A stretch of 64,000 nt of DNA from PFJX01 sp040751755 (GTDB lineage: Bacteria > Pseudomonadota > Gammaproteobacteria > Burkholderiales > Thiobacillaceae): contig JBFMHC010000035.1 in the NCBI GenBank assembly GCA_040751755.1, forward strand, positions 190,278 to 254,277, in the 5' to 3' direction. Numbering within the stretch: the stretch's first letter is position 1; every line of letters begins with the position of its first letter. Of this stretch, positions 40,188 through 52,000 are shown piece by piece. A program made the position numbers and the translations under genes. The notes below the pieces were generated by a model. It had not been told where the DNA came from and did not search any database. It saw nothing but the letters and a program-made list of their open reading frames with translations.

Positions 40188-40391
40188 GACGCTAGAGGGA
40201 GTCGTTGTGGCAGTGAGCGTTCTATTTCTTGCGGGTGCCCCGTTCGGGGTATCGCGCAAACCGCGTCGATGGTCCGTCCCCGCAATGGGGATGGGGCGGC
40301 GCGCCCCTGGCCATTCGTATTCCCGTGTTTCTCCCAATCCATCCGTTTTCGTGAATTCCGCTGTGCCTGCGCGCGCAGAAAGGGTCCTGCC

Positions 40392-43300
40392 ATGATCTCC
40401 ATGCCCAGTTTCTTTGCCGGTAAGAAAGTCAATCCCGCCGTCCTGCAGGCAGCGCTTTCCCGGTTCTTCATGCGCAAGGCCCCGGCACGGAATCTGGAGC
40501 GCCCGCCGCAGCGGCGCAAGATCCTGTTCGAGAGCCTGGAACCCAGATTGCTGATGTCCGCCGACTTCAATCCGGTGGCGCCCATGGGGACCTTGATCCA
40601 TCAGTCCAGCCAGGCGGGGAATCTGGCGACGGCGGATGCCGCGGTGTCCTACACCCTGGCCCTGGACGCGGGGCAGAAGATTTCCGTGGTGTTCGATACC
40701 GCGGATCTGGATCTCAGGGGCTCGGTCGAGTTGTACGACACCGATGGCACGACCCTTCTGGCCTCCGCCGAGGCCGGCAATGCGGGTGAGATGGCGTTGC
40801 TGGACTCCGTCGTCGCGGCGAATGCGGGTGATTACCGGCTGGATGTGCGCAACCTGAACGTGGCGGGCGATGGCGGCGACTTCACGGCGGAGATCTTCCT
40901 CAATGCCGCGGTGGAAGGCGAGGCCGTGGGAGGCACGGGCAACAATGACCTTGCCCATGCCCAGGATCTGGCGGCCTCGGAAATTGCCTTGTCGGGCGGT
41001 GGCCTGCGCTATGCGGCCGTGGGCAATGTTCAGGTCGGCGAGGCGGACTACTACGCATTGAACCTCGCCCTGGACGAGACGCTCAGCATCGGCCTGGCCG
41101 CCATGCAGGCAGGTACCGGCAATGCCCTGCACCTTGAACTGCGCGATGCGGCGGATGCGCTCATCGCGATCGGCGATGCCACGCCGAGCAATTTCGATCA
41201 GTTGATCCTCAATTTCAAGGCCCCGGCGGCCGGCGCCTATTACCTCCGCGTCAGCGGCGGTGGCGGAGAGGATTACACGCTGGTGGCGGTGAAGAGCGCC
41301 CTGCTCGAGGCGGAGTCCAACAGCCAGCCGGCACAGGCACAGGATATCGGCACCATGACGGAGGTGCTTGGCGGCGTGGGCGGCTCCGGCGTCGCGGGCT
41401 CCTTGAATGTGGCCGTGGTCAGCACGGGGTCCGGTGGCGGCTACGATGCCGGATTGTTGGCGATCGTCAGTCAACTCAACGACGACACCTGGTTCGACTT
41501 CAACGCCACCCTGGTGGCGCCCACGGGCGTGGACACGCTTGCCGAGTTGTCCGCATACGATGCCGTGGTGATCGGCGGGTCGGGCAACTTCAGCAACCAG
41601 TTCGCCACGTTCGCGCCGGTCCTGCGTGCCTACGTGGAGGGCGGTGGCGGCCTGGTCACCACCGGCTGGGGCGTCTATGCCTCGGGCGGGCTGAGCGGAC
41701 AGACCGATATCGACTTCGACGCGGTGGTGCCGGTCAGCACCGCGGGCTACTCGTATTTTGGCTCCGGCACGGTGACTCCCACCGGCACCCATGCAATCGT
41801 CGCGGGGGTAAGCGCCTTTTCGACCGGGGTCTATATCGAATTCCCGTCCTCCGGCAAGGACACGGATGCCTCGGCTCTGGCCATGGTGGGGTCGACGACG
41901 GTGGCGGCGGTGAAGGATCTCGGCCTGGGCCATTCCGCCTACCTGGGGCCGATCTATTCTGGCTCCGACGGGTACAACACCAGTGACCTGCGCACTGGCG
42001 CTGCCGACCGCCTGCTGGAACAGGCCGTGGCCTGGGTCGCGAATGGCGGCGTGGACACGGTCGACAACTACCTGGTGTCCGCGAACGAGGGCGATGCGCT
42101 GGTCATCGGCACGACCACGTACGCGGATGGCGTCAACGAGCCGGACAACAACCTCGATCCGCTGATTGAACTGTTCAATCCGGCGGGCACCTTGGTGGCG
42201 TCCAACGACAACGGCGCGAGCGATGGCCGCAATGCCCTGTTGAACTACACGGTGCAGGCCGGCGAGGCTGGGCAGTTCCGCATCCGCATATCCGCGGTCA
42301 GCGGCGGTGGCGATTATTCCCTGGATATCCAGGGCGCCACGGGGGACATGAGCTCGCCATTGGCGGTGCTGGCCAATTCGCTGGCCGATGGGGTGGCCAT
42401 GACGGCGTCGCCCGGCAGCATCGATTTCACCTTTTCCGAGGCCATCGACCTCGGCAGCGTGCAGGCCGGCGATCTGGTCATCGACGGGCCGAACGGCCCG
42501 GCGCCGGCGAACGCCGTGCAGGTGGTCGACGACCACACCCTGCGTTTCGATTTTTCCGGGCTGGCCGGCGCGGACGGCCATTACACCCTCACGCTGTCCG
42601 GCATCAGCGATCTGCAGGGCGAGGCGCTGTCCGCGGCCCATGTGCAGGGGTTCGTCGTCGACAGCACCGGGCCGTCCATCGTCGACGTGAGCCCGGCGTT
42701 CAGTGCGGAACCGGGTGATGTGGTGATCGCGTTCACCCTGGACGAGGGGCTGGACACCGGCTGGCTCAGCACCAGCGCCATCGAGCTGCGCGAGCAGCTG
42801 TCCGGGCAGTATTTCTATGCCTACGACGTCTACTACGACGCCGATCTGAGGCGTGCCAGCTTTGCCTTCCAGGGCCTGCCGGAAGGCAACTACGACGTCT
42901 CCCTCTTGAGCTATTACATCCGCGATGCCCTGGGCAACACGCTCAACAACGGCAGCGATCATCTCGGCAATCTGATCATCGATAACGCCCTTGGCCTGGC
43001 CTACCCGACGCCGTTGGCGGCGAAGTCGCCTGTCGGTTCCCTGATCTACGACCCCGATGCCAGCGGTGCCTTCTCCGCCACCGGGGATGTGGACGATTAC
43101 TCCCTCGAACTGGACGCCGGCCAGACCCTGTCCGTCGGCATGCTGCCTGTCGACAACACCTACATGGGCCGTATCGAGGTGTTCGATCCCCTGATGAACT
43201 CCCTCGGGGCGTATGAGGGCGGATATGGCGACTGGGCCGTGCTCAACACCCTGCCGGCGAACGAGGCCGGCACCTACCTGATTCGCGTCTCGAGCCTGGA

Positions 43301-43936
43301 TGGGGCTGGGCGCTACACCCTCAAGGTGCTGCTCAATGCCGCCGCCGAGGAGGAGATGTTCGGCTGGTCCGGCAACGACGGCCTGGCCAGTGCCCAGAGT
43401 CTGGACGCGTCGGTGATCCCCCTGGATGGCGGCTCCAGCCGGGCTGCCGTCAGCGGCACCCTCGAGGGGGCGAGTTTCAGCATCGCGCAGCCCATGCTGC
43501 TGGGTACCCTGGGGCGTGGCGGCACGCTGGCCACCCTGGTGGAACTCGACCCGGGCAGCGGCGCCGTCATCCGCACCATCGGCGCGGTCGGGTATTCCAT
43601 CAACGGCCTGGAATACGATGCGACGCGCGGCATCCTCTACGGCACGGTCTCCGACAGCGACCCTGACAGCAGCGCCCGTGGCGGCCTGGTGCGGATCGAT
43701 CTCGACACCGGCGCGGGCACCTTCATCGGCAATGCCGGTGTCGGGACGCTGGTGAACGTGACCAGCGATTCCGCCGGCAACCTCTTCGCCTGGGCCCAGA
43801 GCAGCAATGACCTGGTCCAACTGGACCCGGACACCGGCGCGGGCGTCGTCATCGGCGATTCTGGCCTCAGCACCTATACCCATGGGCTCGCCTTCGATGC
43901 CAACGACAACCTCTACTTCGTCAACGGCGGGGGGGG
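40392..43936 (+). CDS. Giant LEPR-XLL surface protein, part 1 (start to first frame break)
   Basis: Start ATG 40392 (AAAGGG nine bases upstream). Residues 49-54 are LEPRLL followed by MSADFN, the LEPR-XLL motif found at the N-terminus of very large bacterial surface proteins; no classical signal peptide is visible. Then a pair of PPC-type beta domains (40565-41320, for example VSYTLALDAGQKISVVFDT), an alpha/beta ThuA or GATase-like insert (41390-42050), a third PPC unit, and a bacterial Ig-like domain (42340-42670). A second cycle begins at 43015 (SPVGSLIYDPDASGAF) and enters a beta-propeller-like repeat (43490-43930). The frame breaks in the G8 run at 43929-43936; the other frame continues the same propeller (EFYLVDRVTG), so this is one gene. 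Confidence 0.85.
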
Positions 43937-46097
43937 AGTTCTATCTGGTCGATCGCGTGACCGGGGCCGCGACGTATCAGTTCGACCTGGACCAGACCGC
44001 CCACCACGGTGATTTCGACCCGGCCAGCGGCTATTTCTTCGGGGTCGGGAACACCAATTCCACCACCCCCCTGGTGATCATCGATGTCGCCAACCGGGCG
44101 GTGGTCAATTCGTTCGAGACCGGCGAGCAGCTGCACGCCCTGACCTTCACCGCGGGGACCGGCGATCTGGTGCCCGGCCAGGACTGGTACAGCATCACGC
44201 TGCAGGCCGGCGAGCTCGCCAGCTTCGTGCTGGGCGGTGCCAGCGGTACCGGCAAGGTGCTCGACCTGTATGACGCGCTGGGGGTCCACCTGGCCACGGG
44301 GAGCGCCGATGCCGTAAATACCGAGCTGGCCATCCGCGACTTCCTGGCACCCAACTACGGCACCTATTACGTCAAGGTGAGCGGCCTGAGCCAGGGCGAC
44401 TACAACCTGCTGGTCACCAAGGGTGCCGCATTCGAACGCGAGGACAACGACCTTGCCGCGCAGGACATCACGCCCAGTGGCGCGGTGCTCGGCTATCAGG
44501 ATGGCGGTGTCGACCTCTACCGCTTCGAGGCCAACGCAGGCGATCTGGTCACCCTTTCCACCCTCACGCCCGGCGATGGCGCCGGCGAGCCGGTCAATAG
44601 CCTTGATCCGGCCATCACCCTGTACGGGCCGGATGGCAGCCCCGTGGGCAGCGATCAGGACAGTGCAGACGGCCGCAACGCGAGCCTGGGCTTCCTCGTC
44701 GGCGAGACCGGCACCTATACCGTGGCGGTGACGGCCCAGTCCGGTGCGGGGGAATACCGCCTGCGCATCGAGAATGCCTCAGGCGCGCAGCTTCCCTTCC
44801 AGGTGGTGGCCAGCCAGCCAGCGGACAATAGCCTGTTGTTGGCCTTCCCCAACACCTATCGCGTCACCCTCTCGGAACAGGTTCTGCTCAGCAGCGTCGA
44901 GGCCTCGGACCTTACCGTGAACGGCGTCGCCGCCGAGAGCGTCACGGTGATCGACGGCAACACCCTGGAGTTCGGCATCGGCAACACCTTCGCCAACGCG
45001 GCGGAATACCAGGTGGCCATTGCCGCCGCAGCGATGACCAGCCTGTCCGGCCAGTCCATCGCCGGCTACAACGCCCTGATCGACATGGATGCGGACACCC
45101 AGCCCTATCCCGTGCCGCTCGCCGCGATCCAGCCCACCGGCTCGCTGATCTACGACCCGGCGCCCACCGGGCTGTTCCACGCCGCCGGGGACGCGGACGA
45201 CTACACGCTGGAGATCGAGGCCGGACAGGTGCTGACGGTCATCCTGCACACGAAGCCTTCCGTGCGGGGCGGCGTGATCGTGATCGGTCCGGACGGCGTG
45301 ACGCAACTGGGCACCGGGGAGGCCTCCGGCCTCGGCGAGGATGCCCTGGCGCAAAGCATCGCGATCCAGACCAGCGGCGTCTATACCATCCGGGCGCTGG
45401 CCGTCGAAGGCGCGGGCGAATACCAGGTGCAGGCGCTGCTCAACGCCGCCGCGGAGGCGGAGCCCACGCCCGACTCGGGCCTGAACGACTCCCTGGCGGA
45501 TGCCCAGGACATCAATGCCAGTTTCATCAGTCTCGGCAGCACTGCCGAGCGTGGCGCGGTCAGGGGCAACCTGGCCGCTGCGGACGAGGATTGGTTCGCC
45601 TTTGCGCTGCAGCCTGGCGACATCAGCAGCATGGCGCTGTCGCGCGACGACACCCAGTCATCGCGCCTCGCCCTCGAACTCTACAACGCGTCGGGCAGCC
45701 TGATCGCCGCGGGGGCCAGCGATTCGCTCGCGCTGGACGCCTACATCAAGGATTTCGTCTCGGCCGCGGGGGGGACCTACTACCTGCGGGTTTCCGGCGG
45801 CGTGGGTGGCTACAGCGTGGTGGTCACGCGGAATATCGACTTCGACATGGCGCTTGCCGACAGCCAGGACATCTCGCAGACCAATCGCGTCCTGGGCTTC
45901 GTGGGGGGTGCCGTGGGCGGCGGTGCCGGTACCGGCACCAGCGGCAGCACCAGCCTCAGCGTCAACCTATACGATGCCAGCGGCTATCTGTGGGACATCC
46001 AGCGCGACGGCGATATCAGCAACGGCATCTATGACGCCTATGACGGTGGCATGGTGCACACCGGCTTCCCTTCCTACTCCTCGGCATTGACCGAGGA
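43937..46097 (+). CDS. Giant LEPR-XLL surface protein, part 2 (between the two frame breaks)
   Basis: Continues part 1 after the G8 run. It finishes the propeller-like insert (to about 44130), then a PPC domain (44180-44410), a PPC unit with the N-S-L-D-P-A-I-T-L-Y-G-P motif (44510-44770) and an Ig-like domain (44800-45080). A third cycle starts at about 45115 (PTGSLIYDPAPTGLF) with two PPC domains (45170-45840) and a new insert from 45900 (SLSVNLYDASGYLWDIQRDG). The frame closes at 46290 only after out-of-frame sequence; the true continuation is the frame beginning REIVIGTATIG after the G6 run at 46098-46103. Treat the boundaries as artefactual until reads are checked. Confidence 0.8.
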
Positions 46098-49000
46098 GGG
46101 GGGCGCGAGATCGTCATCGGCACGGCGACCATCGGCAGTGTGGAGGTCACGCGCAAGATCTATGTGCCCGCCGACCAGAGTTACGCGCGCTTCCTGGAGA
46201 TCGTCCACAACCCGGGGAACGGCGCGGTCAACTATACGGTGCCCATCTACACCAACCTGGGCTCGGATGGTTACGAGCCCTATGTCATGACCTCCAGCGG
46301 CGACAGTTTCGCCAACACGGCCGACAACTGGCTGGTCACCGACGACACGCCCGCGGGGGGCAGCAGCGGCACCGCCGGCTCGCCCACCAGCGACCCGGTG
46401 ATCACGCACGTGGTGGCGGGTGACGGCGCCCAGCTGCGGCCGGCCTCGTTCACGAAGAGTTCTGGCGCGGTCAATTACAGCTACAACCTGAGCCTGGCGC
46501 CGGGCGAGACCAAGATCGTCATGCACTTCGCCGGCCAGGCCGGCGACCAGGCGACCGCCGTCAGCCGCGCGCAGCAGCTTGCCAACCTCGAGCTCGATGC
46601 CCTGTACGGCATGAGCGGGGCGGAGCGCGCGCAGGTGGTCAACTTCGTCGTCGCCGCCCTCGACAGCTATTCCTTTGTCGCCAATCTCGGCGACAACCTC
46701 GTGATCGAAACCAGCACGCCGGGCGATGGTGCCGGGGAGCCCGGCAACACCCTGGACCTTGGCATCATCCTGTATGGGCCGGACGGCAACCAGGTCGACC
46801 CCGCCAGTTACACGGAAACCTCGCCCGACGGCCGCAACGTCCGGATCGAATACAGCGCCGCCCTCGGCGGTTTCTACCGCGTCGAAGTGGTGGCCGAGAA
46901 CCAGACCAGTGGCGCCTATGTGCTCAATGTGTCCGGCAGCACCGCCAACCTGGACCAGACCCCTCCGGTGGTGACGAGCAGCAGCCTGAACGAGGGCGAC
47001 ATCGTCCCGCCCGGTGACCTCGTCTACACCGCCACCTTCAGCGAGGAACTCGCGGTTGCCGGCCTGGAGATCGGCGATGTGGTGTTGACCAACGCCGAGA
47101 CGGGCGTGATCGCACCGGCATCGCTCGCCTACGATCCGGTCAGCAGCACGCTGACCGTGCATTTCAGCGGCCTTGCCGAGGGCAACTACAGCCTTGGCCT
47201 GCAGGCCAATGCGGAGGCCTTCCGCGACACCCAGGGCAACCTGCTGGACGGCAATGGCGATGGCTTCGGCGGCGACGCCTACGTGGTGAACTTCAAGGTG
47301 GATGCGGTCGGCGCGACGACGATGACGCCGCTGCAAGCGGTCGAACCGATGGGCTCCCTGATCTTCGACCCGCCCGTTGCCGGCCACCTGTTCGGCAATG
47401 CCGACAGCGACGACTACACCATCGCCCTGGATGCCGGCCAGAAGGCCAGCGTGCGTGTCAGCCCCGCTGCCCCGGATTTGCAGATTCAGGTGCAATTGCT
47501 CGCCAGCGACGGCAGCACCGTGCTCGGCACCGCCAGTGCCGGCGCCGGTGCCACCGTGCTCCTGCAGAACGTCGCCATCGCCAGCGAAGGCACCTACACC
47601 GTGCGCGTCACCAGCCTCGACGGCGCGGGCTCCTATGCCACCCAGGTGGTGCTCAACGCGCAACTCGAAAACGAGGCCTGGAGCAGTTCCAGCAACAGCA
47701 GCCAGGCCGACGCCGAGGGGCTGGACGGTTCCACCATCGCGCTGGCCGGCGCCGCCGATCGTCTGGCCGTGGTTGGCGATCTCTCCGGCGGCAACGACTG
47801 GTACAGCTTCACCCTGTCCGCCGGACAGTCCGCCAGCCTGGCGGTGTCGGGCACCGATGCCGGGCAAAATGGCGACCTCATGCTCCGCCTGTATGACTCG
47901 GCCGGCACGATGGTGGCCCAGGGCCTTGCCGACGCAGGCAACGTCGCCCAGTCCATCGACGGCTTCGTGGCCGCGTCTACGGGGGTCTATTACGTCCGTC
48001 TCTCCTCCGTCAGCACGCTGCCGTACAGCCTGGTGGTGACGCGTTCCGCCCAGTTCGGCCTGGAAACCAACGCGGTGCAGGACATCTCGACCACCGGTCA
48101 GGTGCTCGGTGCCCTGGGCGGCAACGGCTATGGCGCAGGGGGCGGCCTGATCCGCGTCGCCGTCCTGCAGGGCAGCTATAACGGCTCGGTCGACAACTGG
48201 CTCAACGACAGCAGCCGCTACACCTTCAACGCAACCCTGGTGGCCGCCGCCGGTCTCGATTCGGTCGCGGAACTTAACAACTACGACGTCGTGGTGATCG
48301 GTGACCAAGGCACCCATACCGCCCTGGCCACCGTTGCCCCGGCCCTGCGCCAGTGGGTCGAGGCCGGTGGCGGCGTGGTGGGCGCCGGCTGGCTGACCTA
48401 TGCCGCCGGCTCCGCCACCGGTACGCCGGTGACGGATATCGACACCATCATCCCGATCGACACCTCCAGCTATTACCAGTACCAGTACAACCCGCTCATC
48501 GACATCACGGATACCACCCATCCGGTGACCGTCGGCGTGGCGGACTTCTACCCCGGCACCTATGTCAATGACACCGCGCTTGCGGATGCCTGGGGAACGG
48601 TCCTTGCGTCGGCCAATGGCCGACCCAGCGTCGTGGTCGGGCAGGCCGGCAATGGCCGCAGCGTCTATCTCAGCCCGATCTACAACGACTCGCCCGCCTC
48701 CTTGGGTAGCGGCAGCGCCGACCTCCTGCTGGAGCAGGCCGTGGCCTGGGCCGCGGGCGACCGTTCCGACGCCTACAGCTTCCAGGCGACCGCAGGCGAG
48801 ACGCTCGACATCCGCACCTACACCCCGGGCGACGGTGCCGGGGAACCGGGCAACACCCTGGATGCCGTGCTGGAGCTCTATGACCCGGCCGGCAACCTGG
48901 TCGCCAGCGACGACAACGGCGCGGCCGACGGCCGCAATGCCCGCATCCTGTACAGCGTGGCCAGCACCGGCCGCTACGAGGTCCGCGTGATCAGCGGCGG

Positions 49001-52000
49001 GGTCAATGACCAGGCGGCAAATGGCAACTACATCCTGCAAGTGAACGGCGCCACCCTCGAGGCCGGCCCCGGCCCGCTGGTCGTCGCCACCTCGCCGGCG
49101 GAGGGCACGAATTTCATCACGCCGCCGACGGAAATCACCCTGACCTTCTCGGAGGCCCTGCTGGCCACCTCGGTGCAGGCCGCCGACCTGGTGCTGGACA
49201 ACGGCGCAAGCGCCACCGGCGTGACCTTCGTCGATGGCCGCACGCTCCGCTTCACGCTGGATATCACCAATACCGAGGGTACGTTCAACTACACCCTGGC
49301 GGCCGGCGCGGTGAGCGACCTGCAGGGCACCGCCAGCCTGGCCTATGCCGGCAGCTTCCATGTCGACCATAGCGGCCCGCAGGTGGTGTCCGAGACGCCG
49401 GACGGCAACGCGCCGCTCTCTTCCATCGACTTCACCTTCGACGAGGCCCTTGCGGTGGCCTCCGTGGACACGTCCGATGTCGCCAGCTTCACCGCGCCGG
49501 ACGGTTCCAGCCTGATGGCCCAGATCACCGGCGTCAGCGTCGTCAATGGCAATACCGTGCGCGTCACCTTCAACAGCCAGTATGCCGAGGGCGACTACAC
49601 CCTGGCGCTGAGCCCGACCCTGACCGATGCCGTCGGCAACCCGATGAACCAGGACGGCGACGCGAGCAACGGCGAGACCGGCCAGGATGGCTATGCCGCC
49701 GTCGTCCATGTCAATTCGGTCGACCTCGTCGCGCCCGTGGTGACGGCCCCCGCCAGCGCCAACTGGGGCGAGCAGATCACGGTCAGCTGGGTGGGCCACA
49801 ACGACCTGTCCGCACCGGCAGGCGCCAACTGGTACGACTACGTCATCCTCTCCAGCGATGCCGTGCTCGACGGCGGCGACAACTACATCGCCTACCGTTA
49901 TCCGGGCGTGCAGCCGCTCGCCGGCCACAGCGATTACAACGCCAGCGTCGCCTTCACCCTGCCCCTGGACCAGAACCTGACGGAAGGCACCTGGTACCTG
50001 TTCGTGCATTCCGATCAGGGCAATTCCCAGGCCGAGGCCAACGAGGGCAACAACGTCAGCAGCGCGGTCCCCATCCAGATCACCTTCGGCAACCGCCCCG
50101 ACCTCGTGGTCACGGGGCTGGAGGTGAATGCCACGCCGCAGATGGAGTCCGGCGCCAGGGTCACCGTGTCCTGGAATACGCAGAACGCCGGCAATGGCGT
50201 GATGAACGGCTATTTCTACGACCGCCTGAACGTCTTCAACGTCACCACGGGACAGAACCTGGGCGACTGGGACTACTGGTACGACGGGCGCGCCTCGGCC
50301 GACAACATCGCCGCCGGCGGCGCCATCGCGCGCCAGGCCACCATCACCCTGCCGGACGGCCCGAGCGCGGTGGGCGAGCTGCGCTTCAGCGTCACCACGG
50401 ACATCTACAACTACGTGTTCGAGCGCACCACGGCGGGCGGCAACGGCGAGAACAACAACAGCACCAATGTCACGCGCGCGTCCACGCTGGCCAGCTATTC
50501 GGACCTGCGCGTGGAAAACCTCGCCGTCTCGCCGGGCAACCCCGAGACCGGCTCGACCCTCCACATCACCTGGAGCGACGCCAACCACGGCACCAACGCC
50601 ACCGAGTCCAACTTCTACGACCGCGTGCGCGTGGTCAACACCAGTACCGGCACCACCCTGCTGGATCACTGGCACCACTACAGCGGCAGCGCCATTGCCG
50701 CCGGTGGCAGCGTCGATCGGGCCTATGACTTCCGCATCCCCGACGGCCCCAGCGGCGTGGGCGTGTTGCAGGTCAGCATCTACAGCGACGTGGGCGGCAA
50801 CGTCTACGAATACCTGGTGGGCACCAGCGCCGAGGCCAACAACGAGGCCGTCACCTCGGTCACCTCGACCCTCGCCATGTACCCGGACATCCAGGTGGCC
50901 AACCTTGCGATCTCGCCGGCCAGCCCGCATTCGGGCGAACAGGTCACGGTCACCTGGGATGACGTCAACACCGGCAACCTTGCCAGTGCGGCCTATCACA
51001 ACCTCGTTTCGGTCTGGAACGAGAGCACCAGCCAGTGGATGACCTACACGGCGGTCGCCGCGGACGGTGTGGGCGCCGGCGCAAGCGCGGCGCGCAGCTT
51101 CAGTTTCACCATGCCGGATGGCAATGCCGGGGTCGGCAATCTGACCATCCGCATCACCAACGACTGGTACAACGCGGTCTACGAGTACAACGCCGGCGGC
51201 ACCGGCGAAAGCAACAACGACGACGTGAGCATCGGCGCCAGCTCGAGCATCGCGCCCTATGCCGACCTGGTGGTCGAGGGGCTCGCCGTCACACCCGCCA
51301 GCGGCCTGCAGTCCGGCGGGGTGATGCACATCACCTGGCAGGACACCAACACCGGCACGCTGGCGGCAGGCAGTTCGTGGCACGACCGCGTGGTGGTGGT
51401 CAACACCACGACGGGCGCGACCCTGCTCAACACCACGGTCCATCACAACCAGGCCGTGGAAGGCGACGTCGCCGCGGGCGGCAGCCTGGCGCGGTCCTAC
51501 GACTTCACCCTGCCGGATGGCGATGCCGGCGTCGGTGACCTGCAGGTCACCGTCACCGCGGATACCTACGGCAACCAGTACGAATACAACCCCGGAGGCA
51601 CCGCCGAGGGCAACAACGGCGCCACGACGAACGTGACGTCGACGATCGCGCCGTATGCCGACCTGCAGGTGCAGAACCTCGTGGTCACGCCCAGCAGCCT
51701 GGTGACGGGCGACGTGATGCACATCACCTGGCAGGACGCCAACACGGGCAATCTCACGGCCTCCTCCTCCTGGCATGACCGCATCGTGGTGGTCAACATC
51801 ACGACGGGCGCGACCCTGCTCAACACCACGGTCTATCACAACCAGGCCGCGGAAGGCGACGTCGCCGCGGGCGGCAGCCTGGCGAGGTCCTACGACTTCA
51901 CCCTGCCGAACGGCGACGCCAGCGTCGGCGAGCTGCAGGTCACGGTCACGGCCGACACCTATGGCCAGCAATACGAATACAACGCCGGCGGCAGCGGCGA

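Noticed and set aside
40113..40391. A longer N-terminus for the giant protein starting at 40113.
   Set aside because: That stretch overlaps the riboswitch-like fold and encodes Arg/Gly-rich sequence unlike a secreted N-terminus; ATG 40392 has a ribosome site and the LEPR-XLL motif follows at the usual distance.
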